A stretch of 32,346 nucleotides of DNA from Deltaproteobacteria bacterium (GTDB lineage: Bacteria > Myxococcota > B64-G9): NCBI GenBank assembly GCA_019314375.1, contig JAFCZJ010000045.1:1-32346 (forward strand), given 5' to 3'. The translations under genes were made by a program, and so were the position numbers. Each line of letters opens with the position of its first letter. Position 1 is the first letter of the stretch. A model generated the notes under the pieces. That model was not told where the DNA came from, did not search any database, and was given only the letters and a program-made list of their open reading frames with translations. Below are positions 23,822 through 31,132 of the stretch, one piece after another.

Positions 23822-25570
23822 CTATGGCCCCACCAACTCGTCGTCCTGACTCGTGGCCAAGGCCGGCTCCTCGATGTCCAAGGTCTGGCCGTTTGAGACA
23901 AAGCGATTGTCGTGGAGTTGTGCCGCCTCGACCGGCGTCTCGCCTCGAACCCAGCCGGCCAGGGTGGGCACCCCGCCACCGGCACAGCCGATGGAGCCCT
24001 CGGCCCGGTGGGCGGTGAACTGGTTGTGATGGACCTCGTTGCCTCCGGCCGCCCCGGCGCCGGTGGAGATGTTCAGGGCCGTGGAACCGAAACTCACATC
24101 AGGCAGGCTGTATACGTAGACTTCGTTGTTGGCGACCTCGCCGAAATTGCCGCTCTCCACCCGAATACCGTGGGCCACAACCCAGGTGCAGACGCTGGAA
24201 TCATGGGGCGAATGCGGGTCCGAGCTGTCCGAATAATAGGCAAAACCTTCGGCGGGGTTGCCCTCGATGAGTTCTAGCGCCTCGACGATGTTGTGATGGA
24301 TGAAACCGTTGGAGGCGGTGTAGTGGACGGCCCGGCCATTGACCAGGGGCCGGATTTCATTATGGTGGACCTCCATGTGATTGGCATGGACACCCAGGGC
24401 GTAACCATTGGTGGCGTGCATATCGGCGAAGACGTGATTGTTGCGCAGCGATCGGGTCTGCCCACCTGCCGGTCGAGTCGTCAGGCGCTCATCGCCTGTA
24501 AACATGATGCCCCAATGCGGCACCCCGAAAAGCACGCAGTCATAAACCTCGGCCGCGGCGTCTTCCGGGGAAAGGTCCAGAGCAATGCCCCGATTGCCCG
24601 GATAATGCCGATCGGTCACGTCCCGCACTTCGCTGACCACCACCAAATCATGGACCTTCACGTCGCCCGCGTACATGGTCCTCAAACCAAAGGCATCGGC
24701 CGTGTGCACCCGGAGCCAAATGCGATCGAACTCCAGATCTTCGGCACCCCGACCAGACAAGGCGTGGCTATAAAGGTCCCCGCCCTGGGCACCCTGCACG
24801 ACCAGACCCGAAGAAACCCGCGTTCGGTCGGCGTTCAAATACACGCCATGACACTGCTCGCTGGTGGTGCCGGCTGCGTAAGTGACCTGATGCCAACCCA
24901 GGTCCAGGTGCACGTCCGAAGCCAAAACGCGAAAGCAGGTGCAGTCCGCCTGTACGTCGCAGGTCAAACGATAGTTGCCGCTTTCCGTAATGTCGCCGCA
25001 GGCGCTCAGCTCCGTCACGGAGGTCAAGGCCGGTGTGGTAACAAGCAACTGACCCAAATCCTCCGTCGCGTCATCCCGCGAACGCACCCAGACATGAACT
25101 TCTGTTTCCGGGTCCAGAGGAGCCACCAGCATGCGATGTGTCCGCCGAGCGCCTGTGCGCGCATAGCCAAGGGGACATTGCTCGGCCGAGGTACCCCAAG
25201 CCACTGAGCTGTCGGCATCCCCGGAGGTCTCCCAGGCCACCACGAAACCCTGTGCGCTCAAGCCCTCGATCCGCAAATTTGAAATCACCGCCCCATCGCT
25301 CAACACGCGAAATTCCGTGCGGCCGGTGGCGTTGCGTCCGGCCCCTGGCCATGCCGGTACCCAGTCGGGCCAGGGGGGTTGGGCCGCGTCCAGATTGCAT
25401 GCCGTGCTTGCTTCATCTCCACCGGTATCGCCGCCCGCATCCACACCCGCATCCGAACCCGCATCCAAACCCGCGTCCGAACCCGCGTCTTGTTCCCCGC
25501 CAACCGAGCCCCCACAGGCCACAAGCAATCCCAAGCATCCAAGAGCAACCCACAAGCACAAAGAGCGCAT
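23822..25570 (-). CDS. Lipoprotein with DAG linker, Fn3-like and beta-helix domains
   Basis: The protein has 582 residues. The lipobox LVAC (Cys19) is followed immediately by a DAG linker (residues 27-48). A fibronectin-III-like domain comes next (about 90-185: ISNLRIEGLSAQGFVVAWET, ending in TEVHVWVRSRD), the type found before purple acid phosphatase and metallophosphatase domains. Residues about 190-560 are a right-handed beta-helix with His/Asn-rich turns (NHMEVHHNEI, NGFIHHNIVEA, NEVHHNQF). Many beta-helix proteins of this shape degrade pectin, alginate or chondroitin; no catalytic set is evident. GAGAGG lies before ATG 25570. It is the first gene of the five-gene minus-strand run and divergent from 25645. 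Confidence 0.88.
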   Translation of the reverse strand: MRSLCLWVALGCLGLLVACGGSVGGEQDAGSDAGLDAGSDAGVDAGGDTGGDEASTACNLDAAQPPWPDWVPAWPGAGRNATGRTEFRVLSDGAVISNLRIEGLSAQGFVVAWETSGDADSSVAWGTSAEQCPLGYARTGARRTHRMLVAPLDPETEVHVWVRSRDDATEDLGQLLVTTPALTSVTELSACGDITESGNYRLTCDVQADCTCFRVLASDVHLDLGWHQVTYAAGTTSEQCHGVYLNADRTRVSSGLVVQGAQGGDLYSHALSGRGAEDLEFDRIWLRVHTADAFGLRTMYAGDVKVHDLVVVSEVRDVTDRHYPGNRGIALDLSPEDAAAEVYDCVLFGVPHWGIMFTGDERLTTRPAGGQTRSLRNNHVFADMHATNGYALGVHANHMEVHHNEIRPLVNGRAVHYTASNGFIHHNIVEALELIEGNPAEGFAYYSDSSDPHSPHDSSVCTWVVAHGIRVESGNFGEVANNEVYVYSLPDVSFGSTALNISTGAGAAGGNEVHHNQFTAHRAEGSIGCAGGGVPTLAGWVRGETPVEAAQLHDNRFVSNGQTLDIEEPALATSQDDELVGP

Positions 25571-25644
25571 AGCATCCTCTCATTCATCACCAGACCGACA
25601 TGGCGCTGGATCTCATCAAGGGTTCCAGCATAGCATCGACAATC

Positions 25645-26538
25645 ATGGTCCATACAAGCCACACGATCTTGGTCTTTGCCTTGCTGGCATGCACCCTAAG
25701 CGCCGGCGCCCAGGCCACCTCCTATGCCTCGCCCCAGCGACGCGACGTCATGGCACCCGGCGGCGCCTTCGTTCTGGACGTAAATCCGGACAAACAGCAG
25801 GCCACTGTGTACAAGACCCATGATCGCGACCGGGCCCTGTGGTCCTTCGAGCGTTCCATGTGGCAAGAGAAGTACTTCCTCGCGGACGACGGCCAAAGCG
25901 TGGCCGTGCTGGCCTGGAAACATGTGCAAGTTTTCGATCTCGATCAAGAAGCCCTGCAGTTCTTCAAAGCCGAGGGCAAGTTCAAAACTTACGCCTATGA
26001 TGATCTGGTGGTCCACCCATCCGCCCCAAGGGGCATCGGCCCCATCGGCCCTTTCTGGCGTGAGTGGTTCGACTCGGCATCATCCGACGGCAAGAGCCTG
26101 ACCTTGGTCAGCTCGGGCCCCTCGACCTACCATTTCGACCTGAGCACTGGCGAAATACGGAACGAAGCGTTCTCCCCGCGAGGCGGCCTGCTCTGGATCC
26201 TGGGTGTGCTCATCTTGCACCTGGGCATCATTTTGGTCTTCCGCTGGCGTCGGGCCATCAAGCGCGCCCTTCCGGATGCCAAAAAAATCCGCCTCATCAG
26301 CCTGGGACCGCTGGCCTGCTGCGTCCACATGTGGCTGTTTTTGGCGGGTGTCCCTTTCGTGCCGGCCGTGCTGGTCTTCTACCTGCAGATTCCCCTGTGG
26401 TTTGCATGCCTGTTCCTGGGTCCCTTCTCCCTCGTGGTCGGCCTGCGCCGGCCCAAGGGTCACCGCTTGGGCTCGGCCATTTTGGTGGCCTCGACCTTCT
26501 TGCTGGCCATGGGCATGCCCTGGTTGCTGTGGTTATAA
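25645..26538 (+). CDS. Membrane protein with extracytoplasmic N-terminal domain
   Basis: The 297-residue protein starts at ATG 25645, which begins a signal peptide (LVFALLACTLSAGAQA); the frame is open from 25600 but that start would give a poor leader. Residues about 30-175 read as beta-strands with propeller-like blades (KYFLADDGQSVAVLAWKHVQVFDLD). Four membrane helices follow (GLLWILGVLILHLGIILVF, LISLGPLACCVHMWLFL, LVFYLQIPLWFACLFLGPF, ILVASTFLLAMGMPWLL), with a basic loop RWRRAIKRALPDAKK. I do not recognise a family. The stop codon lies inside the first unit of a 14-bp tandem array. Confidence 0.75.
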   Translation: MVHTSHTILVFALLACTLSAGAQATSYASPQRRDVMAPGGAFVLDVNPDKQQATVYKTHDRDRALWSFERSMWQEKYFLADDGQSVAVLAWKHVQVFDLDQEALQFFKAEGKFKTYAYDDLVVHPSAPRGIGPIGPFWREWFDSASSDGKSLTLVSSGPSTYHFDLSTGEIRNEAFSPRGGLLWILGVLILHLGIILVFRWRRAIKRALPDAKKIRLISLGPLACCVHMWLFLAGVPFVPAVLVFYLQIPLWFACLFLGPFSLVVGLRRPKGHRLGSAILVASTFLLAMGMPWLLWL

Positions 26539-26598
26539 AACTGGGGTTATAAAACTGGGGTTATAAAACTGGGGCTATAAAACTGGGGCTATAAGACC
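26531..26598 (+). repeat. 14-bp tandem array (about 4.9 units)
   Basis: Units GGTTATAAAACTGG start at 26531, 26545 and 26559; variants with GGCTATA start at 26573 and 26587, the last partial. The first unit supplies the TAA stop of the membrane protein gene. Each unit contains TATAAAA or a close variant, so the array is AT-rich between two genes. It lies about 65 bp upstream of the small lipoprotein gene. Confidence 0.95.
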
Positions 26599-26599
26599 A

Positions 26600-26628
26600 T
26601 TGACTTGTTTCTTTTCGCCTGACTAAGG
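26600..26628 (+). promoter_or_regulatory. Possible promoter for the small Cys-rich lipoprotein
   Basis: TTGACT (26600-26605) is a good -35 match. A poor -10 (CTAAGG, 26623-26628) lies 17 bp downstream. It is placed sensibly for ATG 26663, but the weak -10 makes this tentative. Confidence 0.3.
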
Positions 26629-26662
26629 TCCGGAAAACAAACATTCACTCGAGGAGATGGGA

Positions 26663-26977
26663 ATGAAAAAATCACTGACTTTGGTTCTCGTAGCAACTTT
26701 CGTCTTGTCCATGGGCATGATCGCGGCTTGCGGCGGTAACACCACAAAAGAGGACGTATGCGAATACGCCGACGCCTCCGACAGCTGCCAAATGGCGCAT
26801 GACTGCTGCCTTCAGTATATGGAATGGACGGAAGAAACCGGACAGGCCGGCCCGGACCAGGAAGCCTGCGACGCCTTCACCTGCCCCGGCATACTGGACA
26901 CTTCCTGTGATCAATTTGTCTCGAGTGCGGTGACCGCCGAAACTACCTACCAGCAAGATTTCCCCGCCTGCCACTAG
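26663..26977 (+). CDS. Small Cys-rich lipoprotein
   Basis: The protein has 104 residues. ATG 26663 follows GAGGAGA at proper spacing; the ATG at 26657 is too close to it. The signal ends in a lipobox (IAAC), and the mature part of about 80 residues has eight further cysteines (VCEYA, SCQMAHDCC, EACDAFTC, TSCDQF, PAC) and is acidic. The cysteine spacing faintly recalls the 10-Cys module in the protease gene. No known family was recognised. The stop TAG is the left CTAG of the second 107-bp element. Confidence 0.8.
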   Translation: MKKSLTLVLVATFVLSMGMIAACGGNTTKEDVCEYADASDSCQMAHDCCLQYMEWTEETGQAGPDQEACDAFTCPGILDTSCDQFVSSAVTAETTYQQDFPACH

Positions 26978-27080
26978 TGTTTCTCAATGAGGAACAACCT
27001 GACCATTTAAATTAAATACACAAACATGTGACACCAGAGTAGAAACACTTGTGCCGTGTCGCAAGGCGACACGGTGCTAG
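26974..27080. repeat. 107-bp CTAG-bounded intergenic element, copy 2
   Basis: This is the same length as copy 1 (2909-3015) and aligns to it without gaps. The outer arm 26976-26984 pairs with 27041-27049. The apical stem 27057-27062 pairs with 27066-27071 around AAG. Relative to copy 1, three of the six apical pairs and one outer-arm pair have changed on both sides, so pairing is kept. It too lies between convergent genes, with the lipoprotein stop in its left CTAG. Confidence 0.8.
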
Positions 27081-27081
27081 T
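27047..27081. terminator. Probable terminator hairpin in element copy 2
   Basis: This is a long GC-rich hairpin with an AAG loop, nine strong pairs at the tip and wobble pairs below. The T-tract on the + side is interrupted (TGCTGTTTCTTAC), as it is on the - side (GTGTTTCTAC), so termination is less certain than for copy 1. Its place between convergent genes supports a two-way role. Confidence 0.5.
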
Positions 27082-27195
27082 GCTGTTTCTTACTAAGCAT
27101 CCCGAGCTAGTGCTGTTTCTTACTAAGCATCCCGAGCTAGTGCTGTTTCTTACTAAGCATCCCGAGCTAGTGCTGTTTCTTACGAAGCATCCCGA
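27076..27195. repeat. 30-bp tandem repeat, 4 units
   Basis: The units start at 27076, 27106, 27136 and 27166. Each begins GCTAGTGCTGTTTCTTAC; the first three are identical and the fourth has one change (T to G) before diverging. The first starts at the last bases of the 107-bp element. The fourth carries the stop and last three codons of the histidine kinase gene. Each unit opens with CTAGTG like the element head. Confidence 0.95.
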
Positions 27196-28583
27196 ATTAA
27201 CGAATCCTGCCTCTCAACAAGCGGAATAAAAAGCTGGAAACAGCTTCCCCGGCCAAGTTCACTGGAAACAGAGATGGCACCCTTGTGGGTCTTGATGGTG
27301 CCATAAGCAGCAGCCAGCCCCATGCCCGTACCCTTGCCCTGCGGCTTGGTGGTGAAAAAGGGCTCAAACATCCTCTTTTGAATTTCGGAATCGATACCGC
27401 TTCCCGTATCGCGAACATCGACTCTCAAATAAGCCCCGGGAGCGATGGAGAAGGGACTCTCGCTGCAAAATTCTTCGCTCAACTCGGCCACTGAAGTACC
27501 AAAAAACAGCGCTCCCCCCTGTGGCATGGCGTCTCGAGCATTCAAAGCGAGATTGAGGATGACATTTTGAAGCAGTGAGGGGTCGCCCAAAATCGTGCAT
27601 CTTGAAGCCTTGAGCTCTTGCCGCAAGACAATGCGCCGATCGAAGATATGGGATACCAGGGAGAAAACCTCGTCGATGACCTGATGCATATCCACGGAAA
27701 TATTAAGGTACTTCCCCTGGCGCGAGAAGGCGAGCAACTGGGTTATCAAATCCGAGGAACGCTGGGCCGCGAGTAGGATTTTCTCTGCATAGCCCGAAAG
27801 CTTGGGCAGGCCCTGTGAATCCTGTTTGAGCAAATCCGCGTAACCCACGATGCCCGCCAACTGATTATTGAAGTCGTGGGCGATGCCCCCCGCCAGTTGA
27901 CCCACCGCCTCCATTTTTGCGGATTGGCGCAGCTTTTCCTCGCTCTTTTGAAGGGCGGCGGTTCTTTCGTCGACTCGTTTTTCCAACTCCTTGTTCAAAA
28001 GGCTCAAGTCCTGCTCCCGCTCCCTCAAGGATTTCCTTGCGACTTCCCGGGCTCGTTCGTAGTAGGCGGTTAGAAAAAACACGGACAGAAAGGAAATGGC
28101 AAAACGAAACAAAATGCCGGGAGAATGCGCCACCGCCACCAGGGGGTTGTCGGGGATCACCAACATCGCCAATCCAAAGACAAGAAACAGGAGCGCGAGG
28201 ATTCCGCCTGCGCGAAGCCCGAGCACAAAAAGAAGAAAGGCAGGCAAGACGAAGGACCAGACAAAGCCGATATTGTGCGGGGTGTCCGACAGCAACAAAA
28301 AAGTGCAAACGAATATCATGATAGCGCCCGCGGCATAGGCGCTTTTCCTGAGTTCGCGAGTCAATCTCATATAAATCGGAACGCAAATACCAACAAACCC
28401 GGTCGCGAGAAGAATCAGGCCAAGCAGGGTATTACCATGGAGCAGATCCAGCAGAGCAAAGAGCAACAGTACGCTGGCCCCAAAGAAGGAAGAAAAGCGA
28501 ACCACCCGCCCCGTGCGCAAATCTTCTTGTTCGGTATCGGCAGAGAAATGGCCCTCTTGAAGCAATTTGGTCGATTTTGACAT
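27180..28583 (-). CDS. Membrane-bound sensor histidine kinase
   Basis: The 467-residue protein starts at ATG 28583; an in-frame TTG at 28604 is the only longer option. Six membrane helices (about 30-175) leave almost no periplasmic domain, so the sensor is probably the membrane part itself. A coiled coil (REREQDLSLLNKELEKRVDE) leads to a HisKA domain with the phospho-acceptor His236 in GGIAHDFNN. The HATPase domain has an N-box NVILNLALNARDAMP, G1 DTGSGI, F-box FEPFFTT and G2 GKGTGMGL. All catalytic motifs are intact. No response regulator gene is nearby, so the partner is encoded elsewhere. The C-terminal RDAS-stop is encoded by the 30-bp repeat array, and three 20-bp repeats lie just upstream of the start. 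Confidence 0.95.
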   Translation of the reverse strand: MSKSTKLLQEGHFSADTEQEDLRTGRVVRFSSFFGASVLLLFALLDLLHGNTLLGLILLATGFVGICVPIYMRLTRELRKSAYAAGAIMIFVCTFLLLSDTPHNIGFVWSFVLPAFLLFVLGLRAGGILALLFLVFGLAMLVIPDNPLVAVAHSPGILFRFAISFLSVFFLTAYYERAREVARKSLREREQDLSLLNKELEKRVDERTAALQKSEEKLRQSAKMEAVGQLAGGIAHDFNNQLAGIVGYADLLKQDSQGLPKLSGYAEKILLAAQRSSDLITQLLAFSRQGKYLNISVDMHQVIDEVFSLVSHIFDRRIVLRQELKASRCTILGDPSLLQNVILNLALNARDAMPQGGALFFGTSVAELSEEFCSESPFSIAPGAYLRVDVRDTGSGIDSEIQKRMFEPFFTTKPQGKGTGMGLAAAYGTIKTHKGAISVSSELGRGSCFQLFIPLVERQDSLIRDAS

Positions 28584-28620
28584 TTCAGGTGACGAATACC
28601 ACAACCCGGCTTTTTTTTAC

Positions 28621-28680
28621 AAGTCCCCGGCCTGGGGGCAAAGTCCCCGGCCTGGGGGCAAAGTCCCCGGCCTGGGGGCG
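28621..28680 (-). repeat. 20-bp direct repeat, 3 units, upstream of the kinase gene
   Basis: Three exact copies (the last base of the third differs) of AAGTCCCCGGCCTGGGGGCA. Each holds a near-palindrome (CCCC, 5 bases, GGGG), and the 20-bp pitch places them on about the same DNA face. They end about 38 bp from the kinase start. A T8 run at 28611-28618 follows the array on its kinase side. They could be an operator array or stacked short hairpins. Confidence 0.85.
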
Positions 28681-28683
28681 AAA

Positions 28684-28858
28684 ATTCATACAGGAAAATC
28701 ATCCAAGTACCTCTGTACATTGCTTCCTTAATAGTGCATACTCTCGCCGATTGTTTCCAGTTGAGTCGGCCAATGCTGGAGAGAACCACGAGGCAATCGA
28801 AGCCACTCGCCTCACCTTGGTTCCAGGCCACGCTCGCAAAGAGGTCTATCCTTGTGGG
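28684..28858. other. Intergenic region, no gene recognised
   Basis: This lies between the divergent kinase and basic-peptide genes. A minus-strand open frame crosses it, but its translation consists of the 20-bp repeats and has no family resemblance. I see no clear promoter; TTGCTTCC followed by AATAGTGCATACT near 28721-28741 is only loosely promoter-like. Confidence 0.5.
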
Positions 28859-28879
28859 CCACCCCTTCGGGGAAGGTGG
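28859..28879 (+). promoter_or_regulatory. Hairpin covering the ribosome-binding site of the next gene
   Basis: CCACC (28859-28863) pairs with GGTGG (28875-28879). Inside, CCC(TTCG)GGG can form, with a very stable C(UUCG)G loop. The right arm includes the GGAAGGTGG ribosome-binding site for ATG 28885, so folding would hide it. Regulation is inferred. Confidence 0.4.
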
Positions 28880-28884
28880 TAAAT

Positions 28885-29106
28885 ATGGCAAAATCGAGCA
28901 GACAAACATTTAAAAAACGGCAGAGAGAATCGGCCAAAAAACAGAAAAAAGAAGACAAGTCCAAGCGTCTCGCCGCACGGAGGGGAGATCTCCCCCCTGA
29001 AGAGGAACCGAAACAGGTTATTTCGGATCCTGACGAGACAGATGACGGACTGCCCAAACTCAAAATCACGCTCGTCGGCGGATCTGCTAATAAATCCGAC
29101 AAGTGA
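28885..29106 (+). CDS. Small highly basic protein
   Basis: The protein has 73 residues; ATG 28885 follows GGAAGGTGG. The N-terminal half is almost all Lys/Arg/Gln/Glu (SSRQTFKKRQRESAKKQKKE), a charged helix likely to bind nucleic acid or the ribosome. The C-terminal half is acidic and Pro-rich and ends with a strand-like KLKITLVGG. Short KRQRE-type proteins of this kind are widespread in Deltaproteobacteria-like genomes without known function. The stop codon overlaps the next start by one base (TGATG), so the pair is probably translated together. Confidence 0.75.
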   Translation: MAKSSRQTFKKRQRESAKKQKKEDKSKRLAARRGDLPPEEEPKQVISDPDETDDGLPKLKITLVGGSANKSDK

Positions 29107-29438
29107 TGACTCTCCACCTCTGGTCTGGTACCGGGATGACACAAACAAAAAGCAAAACGGAAATCCTCTCTTTTACCGCTTCCATCGACGACAGCATCGT
29201 CGAGTGGTTCATCAAAGACAAGAATGAAATCATCAAAAGGCTCACCAGCAAGGGCTTTCGGAAAGCCGCTGTGATGGATCGCGCCCGGGAATTGGGCCTT
29301 TCCGAACAGTTTCTCAAATGGTGCGCTCTTGGCAAACCGGACGTGGCCTTGAGGGCTTGTCTGGGATGTGGTGAACGATTCTTGTCGGTTGGTGTTCAAA
29401 ACCGGCTCTGTCCTCGATGTAAGAACAAAAGCCCGTAA
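29106..29438 (+). CDS. Small protein with C-terminal zinc ribbon
   Basis: About 110 residues from ATG 29106 (TGATG overlap with the preceding stop); an internal ATG at 29136 is the alternative. The middle is helical with a helix-turn-helix-like stretch (KAAVMDRARELGLSEQFLKW). The C-terminus has two CxxC pairs (CLGCGERF and RLCPRCKN), 15 residues apart, forming a zinc ribbon like those in short proteobacterial proteins that end NRLCPRC. A DNA/RNA-binding or assembly role next to the basic peptide is plausible; no exact family was identified. Confidence 0.7.
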   Translation: MTLHLWSGTGMTQTKSKTEILSFTASIDDSIVEWFIKDKNEIIKRLTSKGFRKAAVMDRARELGLSEQFLKWCALGKPDVALRACLGCGERFLSVGVQNRLCPRCKNKSP

Positions 29439-29479
29439 TCGATCCCGCCGGATTTGCGCCTGCCGGATAGGCTCTGCCC

Positions 29480-30004
29480 ATGATGACCGACGAACGACTC
29501 TACGGCGGTTCCATGGTCGGCATGCTTTTGGGCCTGGTGGCGATCCTTTGGGGCCTTTGGGCTCTACTGGTCAGCCTGCCCACCATGTTGCTCTGGGAAG
29601 AAACCCCGGGCGTGGTGACTTCCTATCACACCTTCAGCGAAAACCTCATCGATCCCACGAGTCGATATGGCAGCGGCAGTAAGCGCTACTACATATGCCT
29701 GCGCTACCGTTATGAGGCCTCAGACACCACCCACTCGGGCTGGCGCATCAATCCAGGCTACGAAGATCATCTCGACAAACCCGGCTCTCCTTGTCAATCC
29801 ACCAAGGAGGCCGAAGAAAACGCCCAAATTCGTGCCGACTACCGACGAGGGGCCAAAATCTGGGTCCTCTTCGATCCCTCAAACCCCAAAGACTCAGTCC
29901 TCGAAAACAGCCTGCGTTTCTTCGATCTGCTGGCGCTCATCGGCGGTGCCATCCTCTTCGGCGGTGCCTTCTTCCTGCATCGACACATCAGGCGCTATAT
30001 GTAA
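29480..30004 (+). CDS. DUF3592-type membrane protein
   Basis: The protein has 174 residues. Two membrane helices flank an extracytoplasmic domain: helix 1 MVGMLLGLVAILWGLWALL, then about 95 residues of beta-rich sequence with W-x-x-TPG-x-V-type entry (ETPGVVTSYHT), YYICLRYRYE and KIWVLFDPSNPKDSVLE, then helix 2 LLALIGGAILFGGAFFL and a basic end. This matches DUF3592, a family of unknown role. ATG 29480 or 29483 are both possible, and the ribosome-binding site is weak. The next gene begins 10 bp after the stop. Confidence 0.82.
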   Translation: MMTDERLYGGSMVGMLLGLVAILWGLWALLVSLPTMLLWEETPGVVTSYHTFSENLIDPTSRYGSGSKRYYICLRYRYEASDTTHSGWRINPGYEDHLDKPGSPCQSTKEAEENAQIRADYRRGAKIWVLFDPSNPKDSVLENSLRFFDLLALIGGAILFGGAFFLHRHIRRYM

Positions 30005-30014
30005 ATGGTGACAA

Positions 30015-31088
30015 ATGATCAACAAGGCCCTTCTACTTCTTGTCGGCATCGCCACAACAATCCTGCTTTGCGTGGGAGGTTGCGGAACCGACCAGGACAA
30101 CGGTGTTCCAGATAGCGGCGTCGACCAAAACGACGCGGGTTCAGATGCTGGTTCAGAAGAGCCCATCGAGACAGCAGTGAGAATCATCCAACTGGATGGC
30201 CCCTTGGCCCAGGACAGGTCCGAGGTATCCGGCTTGGCCTGGTATGGGGACTATCTCATCATTTTGCCGCAGTACCCTGGCTTTTTCAGCGACGGCACCT
30301 CGGATGCGGTCTTTGCGCTGCATCGAAGCGACATTCTGGCGGTCCTGGATGGCTCATCAGGCGATCCATTAGAGCCCATTCGAATCCCCTTCGATGACTC
30401 CGCCCTGGAAAATATTGTGTCTTTCCAGGGATACGAAGCCATCGCCTTTCTTGGAGACCAGGTTTTTCTAAGCATTGAAGCAGGGTCATCAAGCAGCATG
30501 ACGGGCTACCTGGTCTCCGGTACGATCGATCCGGCGCTCGCCTCCTTGACCGTGCATGCGGCACCTGTCGAACAAATTGCATCCCAGTCAGGCCTGTCCA
30601 ACATGGCCGAGGAAGCCATCCTCATTGCGGGAACCGACCTGATCTCAATTCATGAAGCCAACGGCATCGCCGTCAACCCGTCTCCGGTCGCCCATACCTA
30701 CGAACCCTTGTCGGATACAACCGGGACCCTCGCCTTTCCTCACATCGAGTATCGCATCACGGATGCGACCACGCTGGACGCAGATGGACGCTTCTGGGCC
30801 ATCAACTATTTCTGGCCCGGCGATACCATGCTCGAACCCAATACAGACCCACTGGTCGACCAGTTTGGCCAAGGCGAAACCCACGCGGAAAATGACTACG
30901 TCGAACGACTTGTCGAATTCCAATACGACCATTCGGGCATCACATTAATCCCCAAGCCACCCATTCAGCTCGTATTGACCGACGAGTCGCGCAACTGGGA
31001 AGGCCTGGTCCGTCTCGACGACCGAGGATTCCTGCTCATGACCGACAAATACCCGGAAACCATCCTTGGCTTCGTTCCCAACCCATAG
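30015..31088 (+). CDS. Lipoprotein resembling the esterase-like activity of phytase family
   Basis: The protein has 357 residues with a signal and lipobox (CVGGC, Cys23), followed by a short D/A/G linker (NDAGSDAGSEEP). The body looks like a beta-propeller: VSGLAWYGDYLIILPQYPG, YEAIAFLGDQVFLSIEA, ITDATTLDADGRFWAINYF and NWEGLVRLDDRGFLLMTDKYP. This fits the family called esterase-like activity of phytase (PF13449-type), in which acidic clusters bind calcium or substrate. Phosphatase or esterase activity is not proven for most members. It shares its operon with DUF3592 and FGE-fold genes. Confidence 0.75.
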   Translation: MINKALLLLVGIATTILLCVGGCGTDQDNGVPDSGVDQNDAGSDAGSEEPIETAVRIIQLDGPLAQDRSEVSGLAWYGDYLIILPQYPGFFSDGTSDAVFALHRSDILAVLDGSSGDPLEPIRIPFDDSALENIVSFQGYEAIAFLGDQVFLSIEAGSSSSMTGYLVSGTIDPALASLTVHAAPVEQIASQSGLSNMAEEAILIAGTDLISIHEANGIAVNPSPVAHTYEPLSDTTGTLAFPHIEYRITDATTLDADGRFWAINYFWPGDTMLEPNTDPLVDQFGQGETHAENDYVERLVEFQYDHSGITLIPKPPIQLVLTDESRNWEGLVRLDDRGFLLMTDKYPETILGFVPNP

Positions 31089-31132
31089 TGCACGGACAAC
31101 CGTGATCCGTATCTGAACTCGTGGAGAATCCA

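Noticed and set aside
27076-27195. CRISPR array
   Set aside because: The 30-bp units are directly adjacent with no spacers between them, and no cas genes are present.
28850-28885. Possible third copy of the 107-bp element hairpin
   Set aside because: CTTGTG followed by a CACCCC/GGGG hairpin is superficially similar, but the pairing register differs, CTAG ends are absent and similarity stops outside the hairpin.
28415-28909. 164-codon minus-strand frame reaching upstream of the kinase
   Set aside because: It overlaps the kinase N-terminus in another frame, and its middle is just the 20-bp repeat translated.
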